Shown here: in pieces, positions 51,648 to 61,638 of the stretch | Position numbering within the stretch: the first letter of the stretch is position 1 | Layout of the letters: each line of letters starts with the position of its first letter | Source of the DNA: Neocallimastix lanati (nom. inval.) | Taxonomy: Eukaryota; Neocallimastigomycota; Neocallimastigomycetes; Neocallimastigales; Neocallimastigaceae | Reading direction: 5' to 3' | DNA length: 64,000 nt | Assembly: GCA_016946835.1 (NCBI GenBank) | Contig: JACVTC010000073.1 | Span: forward strand, 347,501 to 411,500 | Notes under the pieces: model-generated | What the model was told of the DNA's origin: nothing | What the model saw: only the letters and a program-made list of their open reading frames with translations | The model's database searches: none | Program-made: the position numbers and the translations under genes

Positions 51648-52330
51648 CTTGTTTAATATTAATATAAAATTATAAAATTGCGTTTTATATTCTTTCGAAA
51701 TAAATTACCTATTATTATCATATATCAAAATTTGCCAAAATAATTATAAATAAATAAATTTAAAAAACTGATGATTTTGTTAAAATTAATTTTCAAAATT
51801 TAAATTTCGTACATTTATATTTAATGTAGATCATATTTTATTACTTTTGATATTAGAATTTTTCCAATATCCTTAAGAATAATGTATACATTAAATTGAT
51901 AAAATCCTTATATTCTTAATTTATATTATAGATTACATTATAATGAAATTAATAATTTTATATTAAATTAATAAATATATTAAAGTTTATTTTTGTAAAT
52001 TTTTTTTTTCTTCTTTTGGGTTTGTGTTTTAACAATTTGTATGCTTTTTTGTCTACTTTAAATGGTATTAATATTATCCTTATTTTATTTTATTTTATAA
52101 ATTTCTTTTATTTTTTTTTTTTTTTTTAAAAAAAAATATATATATATATAAAAAATGATAATTTCATGAAATAATAATGGCATGATATATTGAAATATAA
52201 AAATATAAACCGTCATTAATAACTATAAAAAAAATAAAATATGAAATTTGAAATTTGAAAAAGAGGGAATAAGAATTCTTACAACAATTTTAAGCATTTA
52301 TATTTATAATTAATTTCGAAGTCTATAATT

Positions 52331-52366
<36 letters not shown>

Positions 52367-53187
52367 TCTTTATTTTAATTAAACAAGCCAACAACAGTAG
52401 TGAAATTTAAAAAATAAAAATGAAAATAGCAATGAAAATAAAATAAAATAAAATAAAATAAAAATAAAAAAAATAAAAAATAAAAAATAAAAATAAAATA
52501 AAAAATAAAAATAAAATAAAAAATAAAAATAAAGTAAAAAATAAAAATAAAAATAAAAATAAAATAAAAATAAAATAAAAGCAAAAATAAAATAAATTAA
52601 ATTAAAATAAATTAAATTAAATTAAATTAAATTAAAAAAAAAAAATAAAACTAAAATAAGATAAAATAAAATAAATAGTAGAAATTTAAAAAAAATAAAA
52701 CTAAAATAAGATAAAATAAAATAAAATAAAATAAATAGTAGAAATTTAAAAAAAATAAAACTAAAATAAGATAAAATAAAATAAAATAAATAGTAAAAAT
52801 TTAAATATAAAGTACAGATTGAATAAAATAAAATAAAAAATAAAAAAATAAAACAAAAGATAAAAAAAATAAAAATGATATTTAAGAAAAAGGGTAACTA
52901 AAAATAATCATTTATTTTTATTTTAATTTTTTTTTTTTTTTTTTTTTAATTTTTAATATTTAAATAATATCAATATTAATTACATAATTTTTAATTTCTT
53001 ATATATATATATATATATATATATTAAATTTATAATTAAATAAAATTATATTAATATTAATTACAAATAATATTGTGATATAAAGAAAAGAATAAAAATT
53101 AAAAAAAAAAAAGTAATAAAGAAATAAATATATGAATAAAATCATAATATAGCACATTATTTAAAATATAAAGATAAAAAGTTTAAA
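51510..53187. other. Intergenic, AAAAT/AAATA repeats
   Basis: 5' flanks of the SANT gene and the small membrane-protein gene. Dense AAAAT-type repeats (about 52,437-52,620), a threefold repeat (52,640-52,803), poly-T (about 52,335-52,364) and TA runs. No gene seen. Confidence 0.6.
52640..52803. repeat. Three tandem copies, about 50-60 bp each
   Basis: The unit AAATAAAACTAAAATAAG followed by variable AAAATAAAAT units and TAGTAGAAATTTAAA occurs three times (starting about 52,640, 52,692 and 52,752). Copy lengths differ by whole 5-bp AAAAT units, a nested repeat within a repeat. Confidence 0.8.
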
Positions 53188-54429
53188 ATGTCAGTATCCT
53201 CATATAAAAGTCTTGAAGAAGGTCGTCCTCATCGAAGTCTATATGATATGATATTTCGTAATACCCGAGTTGTAAATTTTCAAATCAAATAAATTTATAA
53301 ATTACATTTTTAATTTGATTTTTTATTAAAAGAAATTATTTTTTAAAATATTATATTTTAAAATTCAGGATAGATTTATAGATATAAGTATTGAAAGTAA
53401 GTAGTAATATTTTATATAATTAAAAAGTATATATAAACATTTAATTAATTATATTATATTATATATATATAATTTCAGTAATTATTTCATTATTCACAAC
53501 TGTAAGTATAATTTATAAATTTATTAGAATTTTAAATTATTATTCAAAAAAGTATTAAATATTTATATATTTAAAAGGGAACATTAATATATCTAGTTAT
53601 TGAAGCAATAAGAGAGCAAATAATATATATATTTATAGGTTTGATATTTATTATTATTATTAATTTTATTATAAATAAATAATTAATATTTTTTATAATT
53701 TTATACTTATAAATATATCTTATTAAAGCTCTCTGTATTCTAATTAGTATGATATTTGAAGCAAAATTAGTAAGTCATAGAATATATATTCAAAAAATTT
53801 TAATAAATTTTTTATCGATATTAATAATTAATATATATATTAAAATTTAATTAAATATATAAACAATATATGCGCAGGTAAAGGTAAATACTAGATTTAA
53901 AAAAAAAAAAAAATTTTTGTATATACATTAAATAATATAGTTTTAACTAGATTTAAAAAAAAAAATTTATATATACTCTAAATAATATAGTTTTTAAGAT
54001 TAAAATATTTTTGTATTAAATAATATAATAATAATACAATAATAATATATATTAATATTTATTTTAATATAATACAACTTATACCTAAATGTAAATACTA
54101 TATTTGTAAATTATCTAGTATTATAGAAAAGGAGAACTAGTAAGTAAAATAATACTTTTAAGAATTATTAAATATATATAAAGACTTTTATAATTTTATT
54201 ATTATATATTTAATAATTCTAAAGTTTTTAAAAAAAAAAAAAAAAAAAAAATAGTAAAATAATAACATTTATATATATGTATATCTTTTTTTTAAATAAT
54301 AATTATTTTTTCTTTTTAAATTATTTATAGGAACCAAAATTTAAAAAATTAATTCTTGGTTTTGGAATGTCAATTATATTTCAATGTGGAATAGCACTAT
54401 TTATCATTACATTCAATCATTATAAATAA
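53188..54429 (+). CDS. Small three-helix membrane protein, 6 exons, family unknown
   Basis: Exons: 53,188-53,268, 53,369-53,396, 53,479-53,501, 53,578-53,638, 53,729-53,769, 54,331-54,429; in phase, 110 residues. The N-terminus is soluble (about 35 residues: S-L-E-E-G-R-P-H-R-S-L-Y-D-M-I-F-R-N-T-R-D). Three hydrophobic segments follow: about 37-57 (I-I-I-S-L-F-T-T-G-T-L-I-Y-L), 61-78 (I-I-Y-I-F-I-A-L-C-I-L) and 85-105 (L-I-L-G-F-G-M-S-I-I-F). It ends N-H-Y-K. Six exons, two of only 28 and 23 nt, for 110 codons is unusual, yet each joins in frame. Intron 1 uses a weak donor (GTTGTA). A possible 6-nt microexon (GTAAAG, 53,878-53,883, adding Val-Lys) would also keep frame; a 13-nt candidate at about 54,126-54,138 would not. 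I do not recognise the family. Confidence 0.75.
53891..54000. repeat. Tandem duplication (about 56 bp) in intron 5 of the membrane-protein gene
   Basis: CTAGATTTAA, a poly-A run, TATATAC and TAAATAATATAGTTTT occur twice in tandem (starting about 53,891 and 53,947) with differing poly-A length. Confidence 0.75.
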
Positions 54430-55157
54430 TATCATAATATATTTCTTTAAAATAATAATAGAATTTTTTTTAAGAAAAAAAAAAAGTATTAAGTAATATA
54501 TACCATGTTTTTAAGTTTTATATTTATTAGTTAATCCAATAAATTATCATAGAATTTCAATCGTTGTAACTTTAATTTAATGAACTTAGAAAAGAAAAAT
54601 TTAAAATATAAACATTAAAAAAAAAGAAAAGTTTAAATATGAACTTTAAATATACAATTACAAATAATCTAATATAATAAAAAAGAAAAGTTTAAATATG
54701 AACTTTAAATATACAATTACAAATAATCTAATATAATAAATATATTATAATATATTAAAAAAATAATAATAATAAAATATAAATAAGAAAAAAAAAAAGT
54801 TTTCATTTCTTTCATTATATAATATGTTATTTATAAATTTAAATATATATTTATATATTTTTATAATATTTCTTTTTAATTAAATCATAAATAGGTTATC
54901 TTTATTTTTTTATTTTATATTTAATAAATGTCTTTTTTTTTTATATATATATAAATTTATTAACTTTAATAAAAATAGTTTAATAGTATATTATTTTAAA
55001 TTTAAATATTTTTTAATAGTTTATTTTTTTTTTCTAGATTTTATAAATTATTTTAAATTTAAATATTCTTTTAATAGTATTTCCTTTTTAGATCTATTTT
55101 GTTTAATTAGCAAATTTCTTTTAATTTTAAAATAACTAAAAAAAATAATTATATAAA
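54430..55157. other. Intergenic with a 59-bp tandem duplication
   Basis: 3' flanks of two convergent genes. Contains two copies of a 59-bp unit (54,620-54,739) and a duplicated TTTTAAATTTAAATATT block near 54,995 and 55,050. No gene seen. Confidence 0.6.
54620..54739. repeat. 59-bp tandem duplication, near perfect
   Basis: The unit AAAAAGAAAAGTTTAAATAT, continuing through GAACTTTAAATATACAATTA and ending in CTAATATAATA, occurs twice with a 59-bp period (GTTTAAATATG at 54,631 and 54,690). Confidence 0.88.
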
Positions 55158-55700
55158 TTAAAGTAAAAGAACTAAAGCCAATACAGCGTTAACGAAGATT
55201 AAAGAGAAGAAGTATTTATTAGATTCAGCACTTCCAGCATAATCTTCGCTTGTTAAATTATTATTGTTGTTATTAGCAGCGGCGGAATTGTTATTGGCTG
55301 CTGGAGTATTATTATTATTAACAGCACCAGTTTGATTGTTAGCAGTATAAGTGTCACCGGTAGGGGCAGCACCACTAGTTACTTCATTATAAACATTAGC
55401 TGGAATAGCTTTTGGATCTAAATTAGCACTTGCACATTGAGCATTTAATTCGGATTCAAGTTGTTGTTTTGCAGTTTGAATAGTTGGTTCATCTGGACAA
55501 TAGGAATAACAATCTCTAATAAGACTGTCATAAACACAATTACATTTTGCAATTTCTCCTTGCTTAGTAACACAGAATGAATCACGAGCGTCAGTTCTAA
55601 TTTTGACACAATCATTCATAGTTACTAAAGTTGGTTCTGGACAGTCGGCATAAACAAAACCAACAAATAAAATAACAAGTGCAAATAAAAAGGATTTCAT
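55158..55700 (-). CDS. Secreted Cys-rich protein, probably GPI-anchored
   Basis: Single exon, 180 residues. Residues 1-18 form a clear signal peptide (M-K-S-F-L-F-A-L-V-I-L-F), with cleavage likely after V-Y-A. The mature domain has eight cysteines at 20, 31, 43, 53, 55, 64, 68 and 89, including C-x-C (53-55) and C-Y-S-Y-C (64-68). Eight Cys recalls CFEM-type fungal surface domains, but the spacing is not a convincing CFEM match. Residues 115-150 are a Thr/Asn/Ala linker with poly-Asn runs. The end is a small-residue patch (A-G-S-A) followed by a hydrophobic tail (F-F-S-L-I-F-V...V-L-L-L) with no charged residues after it, the pattern of a GPI-attachment signal. It probably sits on the plasma membrane or in the wall. 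Even number of cysteines suggests four disulfides. Function unknown. Confidence 0.82.
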   Translation of the reverse strand: MKSFLFALVILFVGFVYADCPEPTLVTMNDCVKIRTDARDSFCVTKQGEIAKCNCVYDSLIRDCYSYCPDEPTIQTAKQQLESELNAQCASANLDPKAIPANVYNEVTSGAAPTGDTYTANNQTGAVNNNNTPAANNNSAAANNNNNNLTSEDYAGSAESNKYFFSLIFVNAVLALVLLL

Positions 55701-56181
55701 CTAATAATATTTCAATTATTTAATTAACAATCAATGTAATTAATTAGTTCAAAATTTCTATAATTATTTTCTTAAATTTATAATATTTTATTTTTAATTA
55801 CCTTTTAAATAATATTTCTTCTTTTATTTATTTTTTTTTTACTTTTATTTTTTTTTTTACTTTTTTATGATTTAATTATATATTATTTTTATAAATTATT
55901 AAAAACAAAAAAAAAAAATATAAATATATATATATTTTTTTTTTAAAAAATATTATATAAATAAAAAAATATCAATAGTTTTATAATAAAAAAAAATGTT
56001 TATATTAAACAATAATTAAAAAAAAATTAAAAATAATTAAAACCAATAAAATATATTTTTATTTTTGTGTAATTATATCAATATATATATAATAAGTAAT
56101 AATAAAATATATGAATTACATTGTATTATAATATATGGTGATTTAATTAAAAATAACCATGTTTAATAATATATATTTATT

Positions 56182-56220
<39 letters not shown>

Positions 56221-56704
56221 TTAAATAATTATTGATATATAGATTATATATATATGATTTTTTTTTTTTTTTTATTAAAGATTTTTAGATTTATAATTCC
56301 ATAGTAATATTAATACTAAATCGAAAATTTTTATGTTAATATATAATAATATAATAGAAAATATTAAATTAATATATTTACTATTGTTTTAATATTTTAA
56401 TTACTTTTATAATATATAAAATAATTAAAGTAGCACAACAGTAATAATGATAATAAAGTTTATTTACTATTAATGATTTAAATAATTGATATTATTTTAT
56501 ATATATATTTATTTCAGTTATTATTAATTTAAAAAATAAATGACTTTTTAGAAGTTTTTAATGAAAGTAATAAAATTATATATTATTATTTTTCTGAATA
56601 ATTAAATATATTTATTTAAATATTCAAAAATATTTTTTATTAATTAATAATTAATTATTATACTGATCTTATAACAATATTACTTATAATTCAAAAGAAA
56701 AGAG

Positions 56705-56736
<32 letters not shown>

Positions 56737-57035
56737 TATATTTTTTTTCCATTTTCTCTCTCCTTTTTTGAATTAATATGAAGAAATTAAAATAATTTTT
56801 AAAATTTAAAAATTAAATAATTTATAGATTTTTTAATATAATTTTTAATAAAATATTAAAAATTTTGTATTATTGAGCCATTGAGATTTAATATATTTAT
56901 TATTATTATTATTATAAAAAAATATTATATAACAATATTTACATAATATTATTGAAAAAAATTTTAAAAATAAATGAAACTTAGTAATAACATATATTTT
57001 ATTTATTTATGCATTTATCGATTTACAAATATAAA
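55701..57035. other. Intergenic, 5' flank of the Cys-rich gene
   Basis: Poly-T runs (about 56,190-56,219 and 56,258-56,272), TA repeats (about 56,720-56,740). No gene seen. Confidence 0.6.
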
Positions 57036-57965
57036 ATTTAAATTATAATATTGAAACAATCAGATATTTTAATAATATATATTAATAATTTATAAGAGAC
57101 TCTTATACCATGTAAAAAAGCATATAAATTATATAAAAGTATGGATATATTAACCAAATTATCCATTAGTGAGACAAAATTTAAGTTGTTAATTAATGGT
57201 AGAATTACAAAAGATAAGAAGGGTGGAAAAATCAATTTCATCATAAATTTGTTTTTGAACGATAACACACAATAACATTAAAAATAAAAAGAGTACTTTT
57301 ATTGTAAATTTATGGAAAAAAAAAATATATATATATATATATACCAAAAGTAAGACAATGATAGAAGAGGAATTAACAACATGAGTAGTAACAACATTTT
57401 CTTGAATAATAGATAAAATTTACTTTGGATGAGTCTGTAGGAAGAAGAGGTTATGTTAAGCTTGTCTAAAGTTTCAACAACTTCTTTAATATTCTTTTAA
57501 AGAGCATAACCAATGAGGCGACTTTGGATGAAATTTTATTATAAATGGAAAGACTACAACCAACCGTAAATTATTTAAAATGAAAAAAACTTCTAATGGT
57601 TATTAATCATTAGAAATTGGGTAACTTCAGCTCAAATATTAGATTTTATATCTCCTTAAGTAAAGTTAGCGAAAAACTAGGTATAAGAGTTGATGATAGT
57701 AATATTAATAATATTTAATAGTTATCATATATTGATAGCAAGAGATAAAATGTATTTATAGTCATTACTGATATAATTTTAAAAATAAAAATTAAATAAA
57801 TTAGCACTACTATCATTAATGAAAAAATTAAATAACACTATCAACCGTAATTATAGCTCTGGAATAAACAGAAATATCTTGTATTTGAGTACCAAAAATA
57901 GAAATATAGGTGCCAATTGTAATGCCTAACCTTTTAATTAATTAGGTAGCCATAATAGCTTAAAT
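57036..57965 (-). pseudogene. Degraded coding-like region, possibly LINE endonuclease
   Basis: Sequence complexity is clearly above background. On the minus strand, 57,965-57,840 reads K-R-L-G-I-T-I-G-T-Y-I-S-I-F-G-T-Q-I-Q-D-I-S-V-Y, loosely like the central strands of LINE AP-endonucleases. Then 57,520-57,360 reads N-I-K-E-V-V-E-T-L-D-K-L-N-I and, in the same frame, S-Y-R-L-I-Q-S-K-F-Y-L-L-F-K-K. A 76-codon open frame at 57,038-57,268 contains F-V-S-L-M-D-N-L-V-N-I-S. Stops and frameshifts separate the pieces. The retroelement origin is a weak inference from neighbouring LINE debris; a dead ordinary gene is possible. Confidence 0.35.
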
Positions 57966-57973
57966 CACTAAAG

Positions 57974-57975
<2 letters not shown>

Positions 57976-58030
<55 letters not shown>
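57976..58030. repeat. Poly-A run of about 55 nt
   Basis: One of the longest homopolymers in the window; another poly-A run lies at 58,147-58,175. Both create spurious poly-Phe frames on the minus strand. Confidence 0.85.
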
Positions 58031-58032
<2 letters not shown>

Positions 58033-58146
58033 ATTAATAGAATCTTTAAGTAAAGACCGAAAATGGAAAACATGAAAAAAAAATATGAAAGGATATTGAT
58101 TGTTAAACTCAAAATAAGACAAAAAATTTAAATCTATGACAAAACC

Positions 58147-58178
<32 letters not shown>

Positions 58179-58297
58179 TAAATAAAAAATTCATTGATGA
58201 AATCAAAACTCATATAAATAAAAAGTTATTATTAAAAAAATAAAATAAAATAAATAAAAATTTATATAGATAGATAAATTTTTGAATAAAACCCTTT

Positions 58298-58315
58298 TTT
58301 TTTTTTTTTTTTTTT

Positions 58316-58346
<31 letters not shown>
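58298..58346. repeat. Poly-T followed by (GTTTT)n
   Basis: A run of about 24 T passes directly into five GTTTT units, the same structure as at 34,356-34,411 and in the same orientation. Confidence 0.8.
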
Positions 58347-58347
<1 letters not shown>

Positions 58348-58539
58348 TTATTTTATTTTTATTTTTTTTTTTTTTACTTTATTTTATTCAGTTTATTTTT
58401 ATGTTTAATAATTATTATATTCTTTATACTTTAATTAATTATTCTTTCATTTAAAAAAAATAATAAATAAATAAATAAAAATAAAAATAAAATAAGAAAA
58501 TAAAATACATGAAATATTTTACAATCATATTAAAATACC

Positions 58540-59280
58540 ATGCTTTGTGTTTCAAGAACCAAATGGCCTATAATTCTTCCTCATTCATTGATGATAACTT
58601 CATATGGATAAAATGGATAAAGACTATCATTCCAATCAGTATCAAAATTCTTCTTTGCCTTTTTGCTTCAGCGTCGACACTCTTGACAATGGTAGGCGTA
58701 ATGGTAATGCAAAATTACCATATTGCAAAAATCACAAATTGCAATAGGCATAACATTAGTAAGAAATTCTGCAATCCCCACAAAATATGAAATCTGAAAA
58801 AAAAAAAAAAAAGACTCTATCGAAGGTGATTATTAATAAAGCGTCTTCCTTCTCCATAAACGAACTATAAGATTATATATACTGTATTTCTGCGAAGAAA
58901 GAGACAATGGACGTAAAAAAATAATATTATCATCAAAATCTTCCTCTTTTGTCATCAAGAACACTCAATGATTTCTCATGAACAATAAAGAAAAAAAAAA
59001 TAATAAATAATAAAATCTTCATCAGCAAATGGATTGAATTATTGCCTAAATTCTACAAATTTAGGACATAGAAGCATCCAGTGTATTAAACTAGGTATGC
59101 TTTTACTTACACCACAACAAGGACAACATGTTGGGCAATCTTTTAATATCAATGATATGGATATATGGATAGTTTTTGCAGGTCCATTGAGGGTTGAAGG
59201 AAAAGGAATAATCTATAACGGGAATGCTAATCTGATGATAATCGATTATTATCCTTTCTTAAATGGCTCTTAGTACAAAG
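58540..59280 (-). pseudogene. LINE C-terminal fragment, minus strand
   Basis: The minus strand reads C-P-T-C-C-P-C-C-G (59,111-59,137) and I-H-W-M-L-L-C-P-K-F-V-E-F (around 59,052-59,094), the zinc-finger-like C-C-H-C motif of this LINE family. Further on it reads A-E-F-L-T-N-V-M-P-I-A-I (around 58,735-58,775), which matches the plus-strand tail at 11,471-11,686 at nucleotide level. Several stops and frameshifts. The plus-strand frames at 58,509-58,790 and 59,034-59,273 are antisense shadows of it. Confidence 0.75.
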
Positions 59281-59562
59281 AGAGAAGACTATAGAAAGTG
59301 GACAGCAGTTATAAACAATTGTACAAAAAATTCCAAAAATATTTTTTACTATCACCCTCGGTTTTTTTTCTTTTTTTTTTTTTTTAGACTTTGAAACTAT
59401 TGCTTCTAACGTACTTTTATAATTATATAATATATAATATTTCATTTCATATATTTTATTTTTTATTTTTCATTTAAATCATGTTTTTTTTAGACTAGGA
59501 GAATAACTTTATTTAAATTTATAATAATAATTTAAATCATGTAATTTTATTATTATTTTAAA

Positions 59563-59655
59563 TTAAAAAAAGTTATTCTCTAACCATTCATCGATGATAA
59601 CACCACGTCCATTATTGCGAGTAATAATTTCAGTTATCATAATCCTTTTTTGAAT
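59563..59655 (-). other. Orphan exon-like 30-codon frame beside a giant repeat
   Basis: The minus strand has a putative splice acceptor (ATAGTATAG) followed by 30 codons, I-Q-K-R-I-M-I-T-E-I-I-T-R-N-N-G-R-G-V-I-I-D-E-W-L-E, then N-N-F-F and TAA. Base composition and amino-acid mix look like genuine coding sequence and differ from the surrounding AT DNA. No upstream exon is visible before the TTTTA array (59,677-60,295). It may be the last exon of a gene whose intron contains the array, or a gene fragment left by repeat expansion or retroelement activity. Confidence 0.35.
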
Positions 59656-59676
59656 CTATACTATATTTTATTTTTT

Positions 59677-60295
59677 ATTTTATTTTATTTTATTTTATTT
59701 TATTTTATTTTATTTTATTTTATTTTATTTTATTTTATTTTATTTTATTTTATTTTATTTTATTTTATTTTATTTTATTTTATTTTATTTTATTTTATTT
59801 TATTTTATTTTATTTTATTTTATTTTATTTTATTTTATTTTATTTTATTTTATTTTATTTTATTTTATTTTATTTTATTTTATTTTATTTTATTTTATTT
59901 TATTTTATTTTATTTTATTTATTTTATTTTATTTTATTTTATTTTATTTTATTTTATTTTATTTTATTTTATTTTATTTTATTTTATTTTATTTTATTTT
60001 ATTTTATTTTATTTTATTTTATTTTATTTTATTTTATTTTATTTTATTTTATTTTATTTTATTTTATTTTATTTTATTTTATTTTATTTTATTTTATTTT
60101 ATTTTATTTTATTTTATTTTATTTTATTTTATTTTATTTTATTTTATTTTATTTTATTTTATTTTATTTTATTTTATTTTATTTTATTTTATTTTATTTT
60201 ATTTTATTTTATTTTATTTTATTTTATTTTATTTTATTTTATTTTATTTTATTTTATTTTATTTTATTTTATTTTATTTTATTTTATTTTATTTT
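59677..60295. repeat. Giant (TTTTA)n array, about 124 units
   Basis: About 620 bp of the pentamer TTTTA, continuous apart from one contraction (a TTTA unit) near 59,917-59,921, with degenerate copies to about 60,360. All plus-strand frames stay open because 5 bp cycles through F, Y, I and L codons with no stop, giving the spurious 218-codon frame. It is the largest microsatellite in the window. Confidence 0.95.
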
Positions 60296-60360
60296 ACTAC
60301 ATTTAATTTTTATTTTTATTTTATTACATTTAATTTTATTATATCTTATTATTTTATTTT

Positions 60361-61638
60361 TATTTTTTTTTTATAAAAAAAAAAAATAATAAAATAAATA
60401 AAACAATTATTTATTAATAAATATAAACTTCAAATTTTTATAAAATAATTAAATTTCTTAAAAAGTTTTAATACTAATTAAAAAATAAAATCATTATATA
60501 TATATATAAATTTTTTTATTTTTTATTTTTTTCTTATATGTTTTTTTTTTTTATTATTTCTTTATTTAATTTTATGGTAAAATAAAATGAAAATAATGAA
60601 CAAACATAACTTTATAAATAAAAAAGATTTCCGTATAGCATTATTTTTAACTTTTTTTTTTTTTTTTTTAATTTCTTGTTTCTTTTTTCTAAGGCTTATA
60701 TATTTTTTTATATTTTAATTCGTAATACATACTTTTATAAATATTTATATCATTTATTATATAAATATTTATAAATTATTTGTTTTATGCTTTAATTTTA
60801 TGATAAAGATTTTAACCTTTCTATATATTCTATTTCCTTATATATGTATATAATATATTTTTAAAAAAAAAAAAATTAAATAAAACATTTTAATTATGTT
60901 TATTAAAAAATAATGGTTTACTTTCTAAATTTCTAAAACCTTTATTTTTTATTTTTTATTTTTTTTTTTTTTTTTTTTGTATTTGTTATTAAAAATTCTC
61001 TATTAATGCATAATTAAAATGTTTGTTTATTTGTCTTTTTTTTTTTTTTAAAAAAAAAAAAATAAAAATAAAAATATAATAATAATAAGTAAATAAAAAA
61101 AGGGAAAATCTTTATTGTTATTTTTTTTGTATTTATTTTTAATTTTGTTTTTGTTTTAATTTTAATATTAATATATTTTGTTTATTTCAAGTTGATAATA
61201 TTAAATTTTTTTAATTTTTAAAAATTTAATAATTGATTTATCCAATTTTTTTAAAGCTTGGGATTATTTCTTTCATTAATTATCTCTTTCATTTTCCATT
61301 ATTTCAATAAATTTCTATATTTGTTTGTTTATTTGTTTATTAGTAATAGTTAATCATTATTACAATTATATACACTTTTTTTTAATAAATATTTAAAAAA
61401 AAAAATGTATTTTAAATTATTATTGTTGCATTTAATTTTTTTTATTTTTATTTTTTTTTTTTTTTTCAGGAAATTATTATAAATAATATATTTTACTTTG
61501 CGGTTTTATTTTGTTTTGGTTTTTTATTTGCATTTTTAATTTTTATTTTTATTATTATTTTTATTTTTTCTTTTTTTTTTTTTGTTAATTTTGTTTATAA
61601 CATAATATATAAAAAATTTTATTCATATTTCAATAAAT
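60361..61638. other. Intergenic, 3' of the PH-domain gene
   Basis: T-rich on the plus strand (poly-T at about 60,651-60,669, 60,960-60,978 and 61,450-61,466), AT repeats; no coding pattern. Confidence 0.55.

Noticed and set aside
58509-59273. Plus-strand frames of 93 and 79 codons as genes
   Set aside because: They are antisense to the LINE C-terminal module, which carries the recognisable motifs on the minus strand.
59650-60306. 218-codon open frame of repeated Y-F-I-L-F
   Set aside because: It is the translation of the TTTTA microsatellite; the pentamer has no stop in any plus-strand frame.
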